64,000 nucleotides of DNA from a bacterium (lineage in GTDB: Bacteria > Patescibacteriota > Gracilibacteria > BD1-5 > UBA6164), in assembly GCA_024635475.1 (NCBI GenBank), contig JAGXIW010000006.1, positions 62,001-126,000 of the forward strand. Reading direction: 5' to 3'. Under the pieces are notes generated by a model, which searched no databases, was not told the origin of the DNA, and saw nothing but the letters and a program-made list of their open reading frames with translations. The position numbers and the translations under genes were made by a program. This document shows positions 24,586 to 35,959 of this stretch, piece after piece (position 1 is the stretch's first letter; each line of letters begins with the position of its first letter).

Positions 24586-24781
24586 AAAGATATCTTCCAA
24601 TATAAAAAAATAAAATACATTTCCTTTCTTTTTTTTAAATTTATATCATTTTTTATTAAAGTCAAAAGTATATTTTCTTTTGACAGGTTCTAATCGTACA
24701 AATATCTAGAACAGAAAAAAAATATTTTGACTATTTGATTATATGCATAAAATGAAAAAGTAAATTTTAAATACAATTATT
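24586..24781. other. Divergent intergenic region, candidate origin area
   Basis: This 196-bp AT-rich region separates dnaA (minus) from the transglycosylase gene (plus) and is the point where gene orientation switches. It contains a dyad GTCAAAAG-8 bp-CTTTTGAC at 24661-24684 and a second dyad GTTCTA...TAGAAC at 24687-24712. I find no match to the classic DnaA box TTATCCACA here, so origin function is only suggested by position. Confidence 0.35.
24680..24708 (+). promoter_or_regulatory. Sigma70-type promoter for the transglycosylase gene
   Basis: TTGACA at 24680-24685, a 17-bp spacer and TATCTA at 24703-24708 fit a vegetative promoter reading toward the gene at 24782. The -35 box overlaps the right arm of the GTCAAAAG/CTTTTGAC dyad, so a dimeric repressor or DnaA itself might act here. 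Confidence 0.5.
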
Positions 24782-25651
24782 ATGAGAAAAAAAATCATTA
24801 TATTAATTTGAATTGTTTTGATAATTTTGTTATATTTTTTTATACAAAAATATAACAAAATTGATAGTTTTTTGTTTAAATATCCTGATTATCCTATCAA
24901 TTTTGCAGGAGAAGAAATGCCTGTTGATTCAAAACATTTTTCAAATAAAGAAAAATTTGATAGAGAATTTATTGTGACTTCAAATACTTTATACCAATTT
25001 TATTTATATGTAAAAAGATACCCCTTATACATACCTTATATAGAAAAAAAGCTCAAAGAAGCCAAAATTCCTGATGATTTCAAATACTTAGTAATAATAG
25101 AGAGTGCTCTTAGAAATGATGTTATATCAAGTGCTTGAGCCTGATGAATTTGGCAATTTATGCCAGAGACTGCAAAAAGTTATTGACTCAGAATTGATGA
25201 TTTTGTAGATGAAAGATACAATTTTGAAAAATCTACAGATTCAGCAATTAGATATCTAAATAATATTTACAAAGATTTATGAAATCGGACTTTGGTTGCA
25301 GCAAGTTATAATAGATGAGAAAATGCAATTAAAAAAGCATTAAAAGATCAAAATACAGATAATTATTACGATTTATATCTCAATGAAGAAACTTGAAGAT
25401 ATGTATTTAAAATCTTGGCAGTAAAATATATAATAAAAAACTATCTAGAACATAAAAAAGTTATGGATGTATTTATATGAGAATCTTTTACTATCCCTAA
25501 TACAAAAATTATCCAAGAATGAGAAATTCCCGATTTAGTAAAATGGGCAAATGAAAAATGACAAAGTTATAACAATGTAAAATTACTAAATCCTTGGATA
25601 AAAAGCACACTCTTACCAGAATGAGAATGGGAAATAAAGATTTTGAAATAA
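24782..25651 (+). CDS. Lytic transglycosylase (SLT domain, MltD-like)
   Basis: This 289-aa protein has an N-terminal membrane anchor (about residues 4-20). It cleaves the glycan strands of peptidoglycan to anhydro-muropeptides. The SLT family 1 motifs are present: catalytic Glu in YLVIIESALRND near residue 105, SSAGAGGIWQFMPETAKSYG, a DERYNFEKSTDSAIRYL segment and LVAASYNRGENAIKKA. The GAGGIWQFMP order matches MltD. No LysM domains follow. It is transcribed away from dnaA from a good promoter at 24680. Confidence 0.92.
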
Positions 25652-25678
25652 TTAATTTAATTTTTAATATAATTTAAT

Positions 25679-27160
25679 ATGAACCTAAACTTATTATCAG
25701 ATTCTAGATCTAATGAAACTTCAACTTTATCTAATGCGATACAAACAAGCCAACCATTATCTTGATGATTATGGTGTATTACAAACTTTCCTCAAGTAAG
25801 TTTAGAAAATATACAAAACCTAGTTTGAAAATCATATCAAGATTTAGCTTACGATGTATTATCTAAATTTGATTTTTGAGTTACTTTAGAAGAACTAACA
25901 AAAATTATAAATGAAGCCTATTGAGAACAATGGCATAGAAAAGAGATAACTCCAGTAAAACAAATTTGAGATACAAACCTACATTCTCTTCATTTGTGAT
26001 ACTGACCTACTTTTGCATTTAAAAATATAGCTTTAGAATTTCTTCCTAGACTTCTATCTGTTTTAGCAAAATGAAAAACTATAAATGTACTTTGAGCTTC
26101 ATCATGAGATACTATAAATGCAGCTCACTCTTGAGTTAAGTGAACAAATATAAGATCAATTTTTATGCTTCCTAGTACTTGACCTTCAAAAGTACAAAAA
26201 TTACAAGCTGTAAATGGAATAGTTAATAACCCCAATGCAATTACACTACTAGCAGATGTTCCTTTTGATCCACTTCAAGATATAGTTAAAAAGATAAATG
26301 GCCCTGAATTTAAAGATTTTAAAGAAGAATATAACATCACTTCTTTCAATTCAATAAATATTGCAAGAATATTAGCTCAAGTAGCATATTATTTTAGAGC
26401 ATACACTGAACTATTGAAAAATAACAATATAAAAAATTGAGATGATGTAATTTTTTCAGTACCTTCTGGTAATTTTTGAGATGCTTTAGCTTGATATTAT
26501 GCAAAAAAAATGTGACTTCCCATATCAAAGATACTAGTAGCTACAAATGAAAATGATATGCTTGATAATTTTTTCAAAACTTGAATATACGAACCACCAA
26601 AAAAAGATTGAGAAGATTTTGTCCAAGTAACAAACTCTCCATCTATGGATATCGCAAAATCAAGTAATTTCGAAAGAATGCTATTTGATATATGTTGATT
26701 TAATTTTACTAAAATAAAATGATTTTATGATAGTCTTGGTAAAACTGGGAAATTCCAAGTTGATAGTGAAACTCTAACAAAAATACAACAGATTTTTATT
26801 TCATCTTCTTCTACTGACAAAGAAAGACTAGATATAATAAAAGATTTCTGAAAAACTTATAATCATTGAATGGATCCTCACACTGCTGCTGCGGTTGTTC
26901 CATGGACAAAAAACGAACACAATTTAAAATGAGATACTCCTGTTATATTTTTAGAAACTTCACATGTTGCACAATTTGCTTCAGAATTAAAAGAAAAATG
27001 AGTTATAGTTCCTTGAATGGATGAATTTGATAATGTCTTAAATGCAATGAAAAACTCTAATCCAAGAGAATGAATTGATTTTATAAAAGTTTCTTGAAAT
27101 TTTGAAGATACTTTTCCTATAATAAAAAAAGCTATTACTGAAGTTTTCAGTAAGAAGTAA
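25679..27160 (+). CDS. thrC: Threonine synthase
   Basis: This 493-aa PLP enzyme converts O-phosphohomoserine to threonine. The PLP-lysine motif is GPTFAFKNIALEFLPR near residue 115, followed by the phosphate-binding loop LGASSGDTINAAHSG, and later FSVPSGNFGDALAGYYAKKMGLP, all as in the long (class I) threonine synthases. The N-terminal half-domain (residues 1-90) is also present. No other threonine genes lie nearby, which is notable in a reduced CPR genome. A strong hairpin terminator follows at 27175-27217. Confidence 0.92.
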
Positions 27161-27174
27161 TTAAATAATTTTAA

Positions 27175-27217
27175 ACAAAAAAATATAGGAGAAAAAAGTT
27201 CTCTTATATTTTTTTGT
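27175..27217. terminator. Intrinsic terminator after thrC
   Basis: A 19-bp stem with one G-U pair and a 5-nt loop ends in a T-run on both strands. It lies 15 bp after the thrC stop and before the RNase P RNA gene, so it separates the two units. Confidence 0.85.
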
Positions 27218-27257
27218 AAAGATTTTACTTTTTTAGATTTTTTCATATACTTTTCAC

Positions 27258-27673
27258 ACTTATTTAAAGGCAGATACCAGCTAGTAGCAAAACTACTAGA
27301 GGAAAGTCTGGACACCACAAGGATAGGATAAGAGATAACGACTCTAGCTTGGAGATATATTCCATAAACTTCAAGTATGGCTAGTGCCACAGAGACAATA
27401 CTAAGGCCCAAAAGCCCGAAAAGTGAAAAGTCATTTGGTGTTACAATGTTAATTTTACAAATATTTGTAAGTAAATAGAAGTAGCTACAGATGAAAACTA
27501 GAGTAATCTAGTTTCGGTAAACCCTATCTGGTGCAATCGGAATGGTATCTTTATTTGCTTCATTATCCTTTATTGGCTTATAAAGATATACCGAGCTCGA
27601 GCTTATGAGTGATCGTAAGCCTAGATAGATTGGTATCAAGATACAGAATCCGGCTTATTACCTTTAAATAAGT
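27258..27673 (+). ncRNA. rnpB: RNase P RNA
   Basis: This RNA is the catalytic subunit that matures the 5' ends of tRNAs. The conserved core is seen as GAGGAAAGTCTGGACACC at about 27299-27316, with ACAGAATCCGGCTTATTA near the 3' end. The ends ACTTATTTAAAGG (27258) and CCTTTAAATAAGT (27661) pair perfectly as helix P1, which fixes the limits. The length of 416 nt is in the bacterial range. It lies between thrC and adk on the same strand. Confidence 0.95.
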
Positions 27674-27696
27674 ATTTTAAAATTAATACATAAAAA

Positions 27697-28308
27697 ATGA
27701 AACTAGTTTTTACATGAATCCAAGGTTGTTGAAAATGAACTCATTGAAGAATACTTGTTGAAAAGTATTGATATACTCTAATTGAAATGGGTTGAGAGTT
27801 TAGAAAAATTATAGCTTCTTGATCTGAATTATGAATCAAATTAAAAGAAATAATGGACAATTGATATCAAGTTTCATGAGAACTATGAACAAAAATAATG
27901 GAAGAGGCAATAAAAAATAATATAGAAAAAGAGAATGTTGTATTTGATGCATTTGTAAGAAATGACCGGAATAAAGAAATATTTGATAGATTATTACCAG
28001 ACTATAAAGTAGTATTTTTTGATTTAAGTAAAGAAAAAGCATTAGGTAGACTTCTATGAAGAGTGTATGATACAGAAACTTGAGAAACATTTCCAAGTGG
28101 AACAGTCGTGAATCCAAAAACTTGAAATAAATTAATAAAAAGATGAGATGATAATGAAGCTTGAATACTAAAAAGAATTGATGAATTTGTGACAAAAACT
28201 CTTCCAATAGTTAAAATCCAAGAACAAGAATGAAGAGTAATAAAAATCAATTCAGATCAAAGTATAGAAAATGTAAGTAAAGAAGTTATTAGTAAATTGG
28301 GATTATAA
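27697..28308 (+). CDS. adk: Adenylate kinase
   Basis: This 203-aa enzyme interconverts ATP, AMP and ADP. The P-loop is GIQGCGKGTHG at residues 6-16, with three of its Gly codons as TGA. AMP-binding residues follow in EMGGEFRK, and the DAFVRN segment near residue 88 matches the canonical DGFPR region. The LID contains RVYDTETGETF and lacks zinc-binding cysteines. A late LIKRGDDN segment matches the R-x-D-D motif. The gene starts 24 bp after rnpB. Confidence 0.93.
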
Positions 28309-28324
28309 TTATTAAATAAAAACA

Positions 28325-29518
28325 ATGTTTGCATTTGAACTTTGAAGAGAATATAGACTAAGTATTGCTGAACTTTATTCACTATTTCCTAAAATGGAAG
28401 TAGTTTATTCTGATGAAAAAATATTATTAGTGAATAATATAGAAGAATTAAAATTGATAGGAATTGCTCCAAAATTGGGTTGAACAATCAAGATTATTAA
28501 AGTACAGAGTGCAGAATACAGAATGCAAAATATAGAAAAAATATTTGAATATATGAAAGATTTTTTTCAAGAGAAAAAAACAAATTATGCTATCAATTTT
28601 TATTGAAAAGTAAAAGCAAACCAAAAAGACTTCCTGCTTAAATCAAAAAAATACTTTGCTAAGTTGTGATTATCTACTAGATTTGTAAATCAAGATTTCA
28701 ATAATATAAAATCATACTTAGTAACAAAAGAAAAATTGATTAACACTGAAACTGATTTCAATGTTATATTTACAAATAATGAAATATTTATTTGAAATAC
28801 TATTTATGTACAAGATATAGATAGTTATGCTAAAAGAGATTTTGGGAAAACAAGAGATATGCAAATTGGTATGCTTCCTCCAAAATTAGCTCAGATAATG
28901 ATTAATCTTTCAGGAATAAAAATACAGGAATGACCTAGAGCAATCTACGATCCTTTCTGTGGATTATGAACTATACTTTTAGAAGCAATTATAGCTTGAG
29001 ATGAAGAAGTTTATTGAAGTGATATAAACGATGATATGGTAAAAACAACAAAGAAAAATATAGAATTTATAAAAGATATTTTTAATAATGATTTAAAAAC
29101 ATACGAAGTAGTAAACCTAGATGCAAAAAATATTGCAAATTCCTCTATTTTTATAAATCATACTATATGAGCAATAGTCACAGAATGATATCTCTGAGAA
29201 ATTTTTTGAAAAAATAGTATTAATCTTGAAAAAGTAGAAAAACAAAGAATTTTATTAGCTCAAATTTATGAAAAATTTTTCTTTTGACTTAAAAAAATAT
29301 GATTTGCTTGAAATATAGTTATATCATTCCCATTCTGGGAGATAAGATGAAAATACAATTACTTCGAAGAAATATATGAAATTATAAATGAATACTGTGT
29401 TATTTCTGAGTTTTTTCCAGATAGTTTTGAAGTACAATCAAGTAGATCATGAAGCTTACTCTACAAAAGACCAGATCAAACAGTATGAAGAGAGATATTT
29501 AGATTACAGATAAAATAA
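28325..29518 (+). CDS. THUMP/TRM11-like RNA N2-guanine methyltransferase
   Basis: This 397-aa protein resembles the TrmG10/TRM11/RlmL group that methylates guanines in tRNA or rRNA. The first ~160 residues look like a THUMP-type RNA-binding region. Next come KRDFGKTRDMQIGMLPPKLAQIM and the SAM motif IYDPFCGLGTILLEAI near residue 205. The usual catalytic (D/N)PPY is replaced by TEGYLGEIFG (about residues 280-289), which may mark a subfamily or a different reaction. It starts 16 bp after adk. Confidence 0.8.
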
Positions 29519-29583
29519 TAAAAAATTTGTCTTTAATATTTTTTTTATATAATTAAACAAATTTATTATTTTACATTATTTAT

Positions 29584-30369
29584 ATGTTCAGAATTGATGC
29601 CCCTAGCGATATAATAAAACATGTTAAAATTTGAAGTTTTAGAATTACAAATCCTCAAATATCTCAATGTATTGATTGAAGAAGAACTCAAGATGAAAGT
29701 AATTTTTCAATATCAATTCCAGGTTGATGACTTGGTCAATTAGTTTCTATTCTTTCAGTTATAGAAGAAACAAGAGTTATAAATCTACCTGATTTTAGAG
29801 AAAAATCATTAAAAATATTACTTGATACAATTTGATGAGAAAATAATTTATCATTTCATACAGATGATAATTGTTGTTCTTCTTGAGTTTGATGCTGACA
29901 TCTAAAACTTATTTTGAATAAAGAAAATAGAAAAGAATACTTACTTAGTGACGAAAGTGCCTTATTTGTAGAGAATGTAATGAAAGATTATTGAACAAGA
30001 GCAAAAATTAATGTACTTCGTGGTGAACACAATGAAGTATGAGTTTTGATAGTTAAATCATTATTTCATTCAGTTCATGCAAATATTAACTGACATCAAC
30101 TTTTTATATATACTCCAGAACTAGCAAAACTTAGAAATATTGAAATAGCTAAAAGAATATATGATGAATTTTTCAAATGAACTTGAATGAGTTTGACTCC
30201 TGATTCTATTTTAGATATGCTTCAAAGAAAGACTGACTTACATTTCAAAGAAACTCTACAAAAAACTGCACCAACTTTACCTGTATATGAAACAAAACAT
30301 TTTTTAAATTGAGACACAAAATACTTAAAAACTCTTTGAAGTATAAAAGATATTTTCAATATATTATAA
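29584..30369 (+). CDS. Conserved Cys/His-rich protein, possibly beta-carbonic-anhydrase-like
   Basis: This 261-aa protein has no signal peptide. Three segments recall the zinc site of beta-carbonic anhydrases: CIDGRRTQDE near residue 30 (cf. CxDxR), a GGGLGQL loop, and HTDDNCCSSGVGCGHLKLI near residues 97-115 (cf. H-x2-C-G). The sequence between and after these differs from standard enzymes, and the C-terminal 100 residues are helical and Lys-rich. The function is inferred weakly; a zinc protein is likely. It is separated from the methyltransferase gene by 65 bp. Confidence 0.55.
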
Positions 30370-30373
30370 CAAA

Positions 30374-30676
30374 TTATCTATTCCAAGCATTGATTCCTCA
30401 AGCTAATTCACAAACCCAAGAAAATCAATTTCACTTCATAAAATTCATTACGCTTAGACTTCTGTTACCATGCTGACAATAAATCAGATATTTTTTACTC
30501 TTATCCAAAGCCAAAATTTGTTCTGTTATTTTAGGATTATATACATCCATATTTAGTTGTTTATCTTGTATATTTCAAAATCTAGTTCTTTCATTATCCG
30601 TTCTCACATCAATAAGTATAGCATCTCATTTATCCAATTCTTCTTTAAATTGTTCTTTTTTCAGTGTTTTAAACAT
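30374..30676 (-). CDS. Rhodanese-domain sulfurtransferase
   Basis: This 100-aa single rhodanese domain carries LIDVRTDNE near residue 24 and the catalytic loop YCQHGNRSLSV with Cys at about 71, ending in ELAGGINAWN. Such small proteins carry persulfide sulfur for tRNA thiolation, Fe-S work or cyanide detoxification. It converges with the plus-strand gene ending at 30369. No partner gene is adjacent. Confidence 0.9.
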
Positions 30677-30819
30677 ATCAAATTATTTATTAATAATATA
30701 TAACTAAATTCTATTTCATTTTTTTTATTTGTAAAGGTGTTTTTTGATTTTTTATCTTTATTTTTTGTAAAAAATAAGTACACTTGAGATATACAAATAT
30801 TTATAATATTTAAAAAAAT

Positions 30820-31905
30820 ATGAAATACACAATAGTTAAAATATTTTTCACTTTTTACTTTTTATTAATAACTTTTTCAACTTCAGCAAACACTTTTATA
30901 GAAAAAACTATTGATTGACATAAAGTGAAAGTTATAAAATATGATTTAAAATCAGATAATTTTACTTTTAAAATCTGAATGAATAATGATTGAGATTCTA
31001 CAAGTTTGAGAGACTTAATGGATAAAAACAATTGAATTTCTGCTGTAAATTGAGTTTATTTTTGCCCTGCTGATTACAGTAGTTGTAAATGAAAGGATTT
31101 TACAATAAATGAAAGATATATAGATGGTAAAAAAAATGCTTGATATGACGATACTTGAGATAGAGTAGTTTTTGCTTTAGATAAGAGCAATACTCCATTT
31201 TTATTTCAAACAAATAAAATAAATCCAGATAAAGAAACAGAAGTATATAACTGACTTGGTAATTTCCCTCTTATATTACAAGATTGAAAAAATATGATAG
31301 AATATTACCGGGAACAGTGACTTATTGACAACAAAATGAAAGCTTCTATGTCTAGAAACTTTATATGTAGCGATAAAGAATGAGAAAATTTATATTTCTG
31401 ATATGTTAATAATATAATTCTTGATCATCTACATGTTGTTTTGACAGAATTATGATGTTACAATGCACTTAATCTAGATGCGTGAGCTTCTAGTGCTATG
31501 ATTTATAATTCTAGATACATAGTTTGACCCGGTAGAAGTGTACTTGATTGACTTATAATTGAAAGAAAATGATTGGATACAAAAATATTAAGAGATAGTT
31601 TAAATCCAATAGTAAAAAAAATAGAAAAAAATATAAAATTTAAAAATTTTACAGAAAAAATAAAATATCTTGATAAGCTTTCTGCTACAATAACAAAAGC
31701 AAGAACACAAATTTACGAACAAAATAGTAAAGATTTATATGATGAAAATTGAAACAATATATGATATGAAATAAATACAAATGGATTAAATACACTCAAA
31801 AAATTATATATAATAAATTATCTTGATAAACTTATTTATGAATTAGAGAAAAAAGTTATAGCTGAAGATAAGAAAAACAAAGTATTTAAAGAACCATTGT
31901 TCTAA
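30820..31905 (+). CDS. Secreted phosphodiester glycosidase (NAGPA domain)
   Basis: This 361-aa protein has a signal peptide (residues 1-24). The NAGPA/PF09992 domain is shown by NGVYFCP near residue 76, a GLGNFPLIL segment and the typical NLDAGASSAMIYNS..VGPGRSV stretch near residues 223-245. Members cleave N-acetylglucosamine or related sugars from phosphodiesters and act on cell-envelope glycans. The last ~110 residues are a charged helical region with no family recognised. It is transcribed alone and convergent with the prepilin gene. Confidence 0.85.
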
Positions 31906-31911
31906 TAATTG

Positions 31912-34338
31912 TTATTGAGTATAAGTTCAAGACCAAGGAATATTTTCAGTATCATTACAATTTGAATTCGACCAACTCCAACTTTCTTCTTTTTTACATA
32001 TTACATTATTTCAAAAAGTATCTTTTACATTTAAACATCTCCATAAATATCTATTTCAAAATAATCAGCAACTATCAAATCTTTCTTCTCAACCAAATCA
32101 AGCAGGACATTGTTCACATCAATATCAACTTACATTTACTGTGTTAGCTTTACATATACCTCAAATCCGAGAATAATCTATATTACACCTAAAACCACAT
32201 ACAATTTGATCATATCACCGATTTTTTGTTGGTGTCCGTACACTTCAATTCCATGTCTGAATATAAGTTGTTGCTGTTATTCTTAATGCATGTGATGGAA
32301 AAGTTCAACCACAACTTACTGTCTTTGTATTAGCAACACAACTATTTGTTGAGGTATTCCAAGTATAATTTGTTTTACAATTAAAACCACATACAGTTTG
32401 ATTATATCACCGATTTTTTGTTGGGGTCCGTGCACTTCAATTCCATGTCTGAGTATAAGTTGTTAATGTAGTATTTATTGCATTTACTGGAATAACTCAA
32501 CCACAACTTACTGTCTTTGTATTAGCAACACAACTATTTGTTGAGGTATTCCAAGTATAATTTGTTTTACAATTAAAACCACATACAGTTTGATTATATC
32601 ACCGATTTTTTATTGGTGTCCGTGCACTTCAATTCCATGTCTGAGTATAAGTTGTTAATGTAGTATTTATTGCATTTACTGGAATAACTCAACCACAACT
32701 TACTGTCTTTGTATTAGCAACACAACTATTTGTTGAAGTATTCCGTGTATAATTTGTGTTACATCTAAAACCACATACAGTTTGATTATATCACCGATTT
32801 TTTGTTGGTGTCCATATACTTCAATTCCATGTCTGAGTATAATTATCTCAAGTAGTTTTATATGAATAATTTGGACTAATTCAAGAACAATTTACGGTCT
32901 TTGTATTAGCAATACAGGTGTTTGATGAAGTATCCCAAGTATAATTTAAATCACAAATATTTATTTTTACACATTCATCTCATATTTTTTCATATCCATC
33001 AATACAACTTACAGCTTTACAATCTCCCCATGTTATATTCCAACTTTTATTTCATTCTCAAATTTTATTTCATCATAAATCTTTCATATCGCAAGTTTCA
33101 ATATTTGTTTTACATCCAGTTGATTCCATATGTTCATCTAATTTACATTCATCTGGATTAATAATAATTGGTTGAGGAATATCTGTAGTTCAATCTATAG
33201 TAATTTCACCTCATTCTTTCAATATACTTTCTTGATGTCATAAAACTAAAACAATTTCTGTATAATCTGGAATTAATGTATTGATAGGATATTTTGGACT
33301 TATTTCTTGATCTTTATCGAATGTTTCTAATAATTCTTCATAACTTGATACATTAATTCCATTTAAAAATATTGATCATTTTATAACTTTGATATGTGTT
33401 TTATTTTCTCATTCTATTCTTTTTATCTCAAAAATTGTTCACCTAACTGATGCTTCTGTATCAGTTGTATATATATCAAAATTTGATTCTGTAGCCATTT
33501 TAGATGCTTTTGTTAATATAGTTCAAAAATTGAGAGCTAACCTAATTTTAGTGAACAAATTATCATCTTTTTTATATTTCATAACTGACAATGTAAGTTC
33601 CAAAGGAGTTTCATTATCTCACAAATAAGATACAGTTCAATCAGAATAATAAATAATGGCAGTTGATCAAGTTGATAACTTTATATTATCTCAAGAAATT
33701 AATTGTCTTTCTAAAATAGTATTTTTGTCTGTAATTGTATTATTCAAAGTTAAATCTCCTGTAAAACTACTAATTTTAGCAGTTAAAATCATTTCTTCTG
33801 GATTATATGGAAAATTATTTTTTGATTTATCATATACAAAATCAGGTCAATTATATTCTCTTATAAGATTATAAATAGAAGTTTTTCATATATAATTTCA
33901 TTTTGTTATTGATTCATATTTATCTCAATATTCAACAACTCAGGCAACTTCAAAAAATCATCAACTTATTGTCTTTCCATAAGCATAATATTGATTAGAT
34001 TTTGGATCTTTTGGAAATACATTTATATATTTTTTTGATATAGTTTTTTCAGTTATAAATCAATGAAAACCATATGCCTCTGTTTCATCATGGGCATAAC
34101 TTCAATCACTTGTAAAATATTTTAGATTTCATTCTGGTGATGGAATAAAAGAATTTTCTTGTTTAAATCTTATAAGAGCATTTTCTATAGTTGATAAATC
34201 TGTAGCTACTTTTGTATTGTATGTCTTTTGTTTATATCAATCATTAATTGACACTCATATAACTCAAAGTATTACCAAAATAGTTATTACAACTAAGAGT
34301 TCAACAAGAGAAAATGCTTTTTTTGATTTATTGAACAT
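31912..34338 (-). CDS. Giant prepilin-like surface protein with Cys-rich tandem repeats
   Basis: This 808-aa protein starts with a type IV prepilin leader and helix: KKAFSLVELLVVITILV, with cleavage expected before Phe9 (Ala, not Gly, at -1) and Glu at mature position 5. A pseudopilin-like domain follows to about residue 390. The C-terminal ~400 residues are Cys-rich and contain 64-aa tandem units with patterns such as VCGFxCxTNYTWNTSTNSCVANTKTVSCG. Such length is far beyond a normal pilin (about 150 aa), so this is probably a tip adhesin assembled by type IV pilus machinery; the PilT gene is at 40420. Confidence 0.85.
32215..32982 (-). repeat. 192-bp coding tandem repeats in the prepilin-like gene
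   Basis: The landmark TCACCGATTTTT (plus strand) recurs at 32215, 32407, 32599 and 32791, that is, exactly every 192 bp (64 codons). The second and third units are nearly identical; the first and fourth are more diverged, and a partial unit precedes 32215. The period keeps the reading frame, so copy number can change without truncation. Confidence 0.9.
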
Positions 34339-34481
34339 ACTTTTAGTTTTAAATAAACTTCTAAACAAGTATCATTATATAATATTTTAAAAAAAATCAA
34401 AAAAACTACATTTTTCTTCTTTACAAATATAATAAACTTCTTAAACTATACAACAATTTTAATAGTAACTTATTTAAAAAA

Positions 34482-35915
34482 ATGAAAAAGTGAACAATCC
34501 TAGAAAATATAAAAGTAGAAAAACTTGTTTTTTGATGAAAGTGATTTGCCAGATTTAAAAGCGAAAATCCAGATTTAGATTGAAAAGCTTTGTTTATAAC
34601 TGGTTGAGTAATCCCAGGTAGTATTGTTAATCTAAAAATATTAAAAAATAGAAAAGATTATATAGAAACTCAATGCATGGAAGTAGTAAAAGTTTCACCA
34701 ATTGAGAAAAAACATCCAGACAATATTTATTGAGATCAAGCTGGATCAAAATGGGTAAATATACCTTATGAAGAACAATTGAAAATAAAAGCTGCTCAAG
34801 TTGAGGAATCTTTATTTCATATAAAAACATTGCAAAAAGACCTAAAAATAAATGATATAATTCCCTCACCACTAGTTGATTGATACAGAAATAAAATAGA
34901 ATTTTCTTTTTGAAAATATATCTCAGAAAAAGAACATAAACAAGAACATTTCAATGTATGATTTCATAAACAATGAGAATTTAGTAAAGTTGAGGATTTT
35001 GATTGAACTATACTTATTGATGATTTGATGAACAAAATTTATAAAGAAATAAAAGATTATTCTAAATCAAGCTGACTTCCAGCTTATGACCAATTTAATC
35101 ATCAATGATTTTTTAGACATATATTACTTAGAAGAGCTTTTTTTACTGATCAAGTGATGATTATATTTTCTATAAATCATAAATTTAATACTGCCAATAT
35201 TGGTATTGAACTTCAAAAAGCAACTGATTTTTTAATCTCTATAACAAAAAAATACTCTCAAATAAAATCAATTTATCTAAGTCTCAATGATAATAAATCA
35301 GATACTGCTATTTGAGAATTGAAACTAATCTATTGAGAAAAATTTATAGAAGAAAAATTACTTTGAATTACTTTTAATATTAGCCCGAAAAGTTTCTTTC
35401 AAACAAATAGTTTCTGAGCTGAAAAACTTTATAGTGAAGTACTAAATCAAATAGATAAATCAGAGATTAAAAACTTCACTGTGCTTGATTTATACGCTGG
35501 GACTTGAACTATCGGTATGATTTTTGCTAAATATGCGAAAAAAGTAATAAGTGTAGAACTAGTTAGCGATGCATCAAAAGATTGAGAAGAAAATGCTAGA
35601 AAAAATGAAATAAAAAATATGGAATTTGTTTGCGAAAAAGTAGAAGATTTTTTGAAAAATTATATAGAAAAATGAGAAAAAGCAGATTTACTTATAATAG
35701 ATCCACCAAGAGCTTGAATGCATCCAAATGCCCTACCAAATATATTGAAATTTCAAACAAAAAATATAATATATGTTAGTTGTAATCCTGCAACTTTAAG
35801 TAGAGATTTAGATTATATATTAAGAAACTCTACCTATAAAATATCTTCGATTACTCCAGTTGATATGTTTCCTCATACTCCACATATAGAGACAGTAGTG
35901 AAGTTAGAACTTTAA
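34482..35915 (+). CDS. 23S rRNA (uracil-C5) methyltransferase, RlmD/TrmA family
   Basis: This 477-aa enzyme methylates C5 of a uracil in RNA using SAM. An N-terminal TRAM-like segment (residues 8-70) is followed by the FNISPKSFFQTN motif near 300, SAM motif LDLYAGTGTIG near 337, DPPRAGMHP near 407 and the catalytic Cys in VSCNPATLSRDL near 435, with the general-base Glu in the final HIETVVKLE. The Cys cluster of an Fe-S RlmD is not visible. The exact target (RlmD, RlmC or TrmA) is not decidable. Confidence 0.88.
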
Positions 35916-35959
35916 AATATTACTTATTGATCAATTCCCTACCACCTAATCATAAATCT

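Noticed and set aside
26878-27411. 177-aa minus-strand frame over thrC and rnpB
   Set aside because: It overlaps a clear threonine synthase and the RNase P RNA core.
32215-32982. Regular 192-bp repeats as a possible CRISPR array
   Set aside because: Units are long, coding and in frame within one protein; there are no unique spacers between short repeats and no cas genes.
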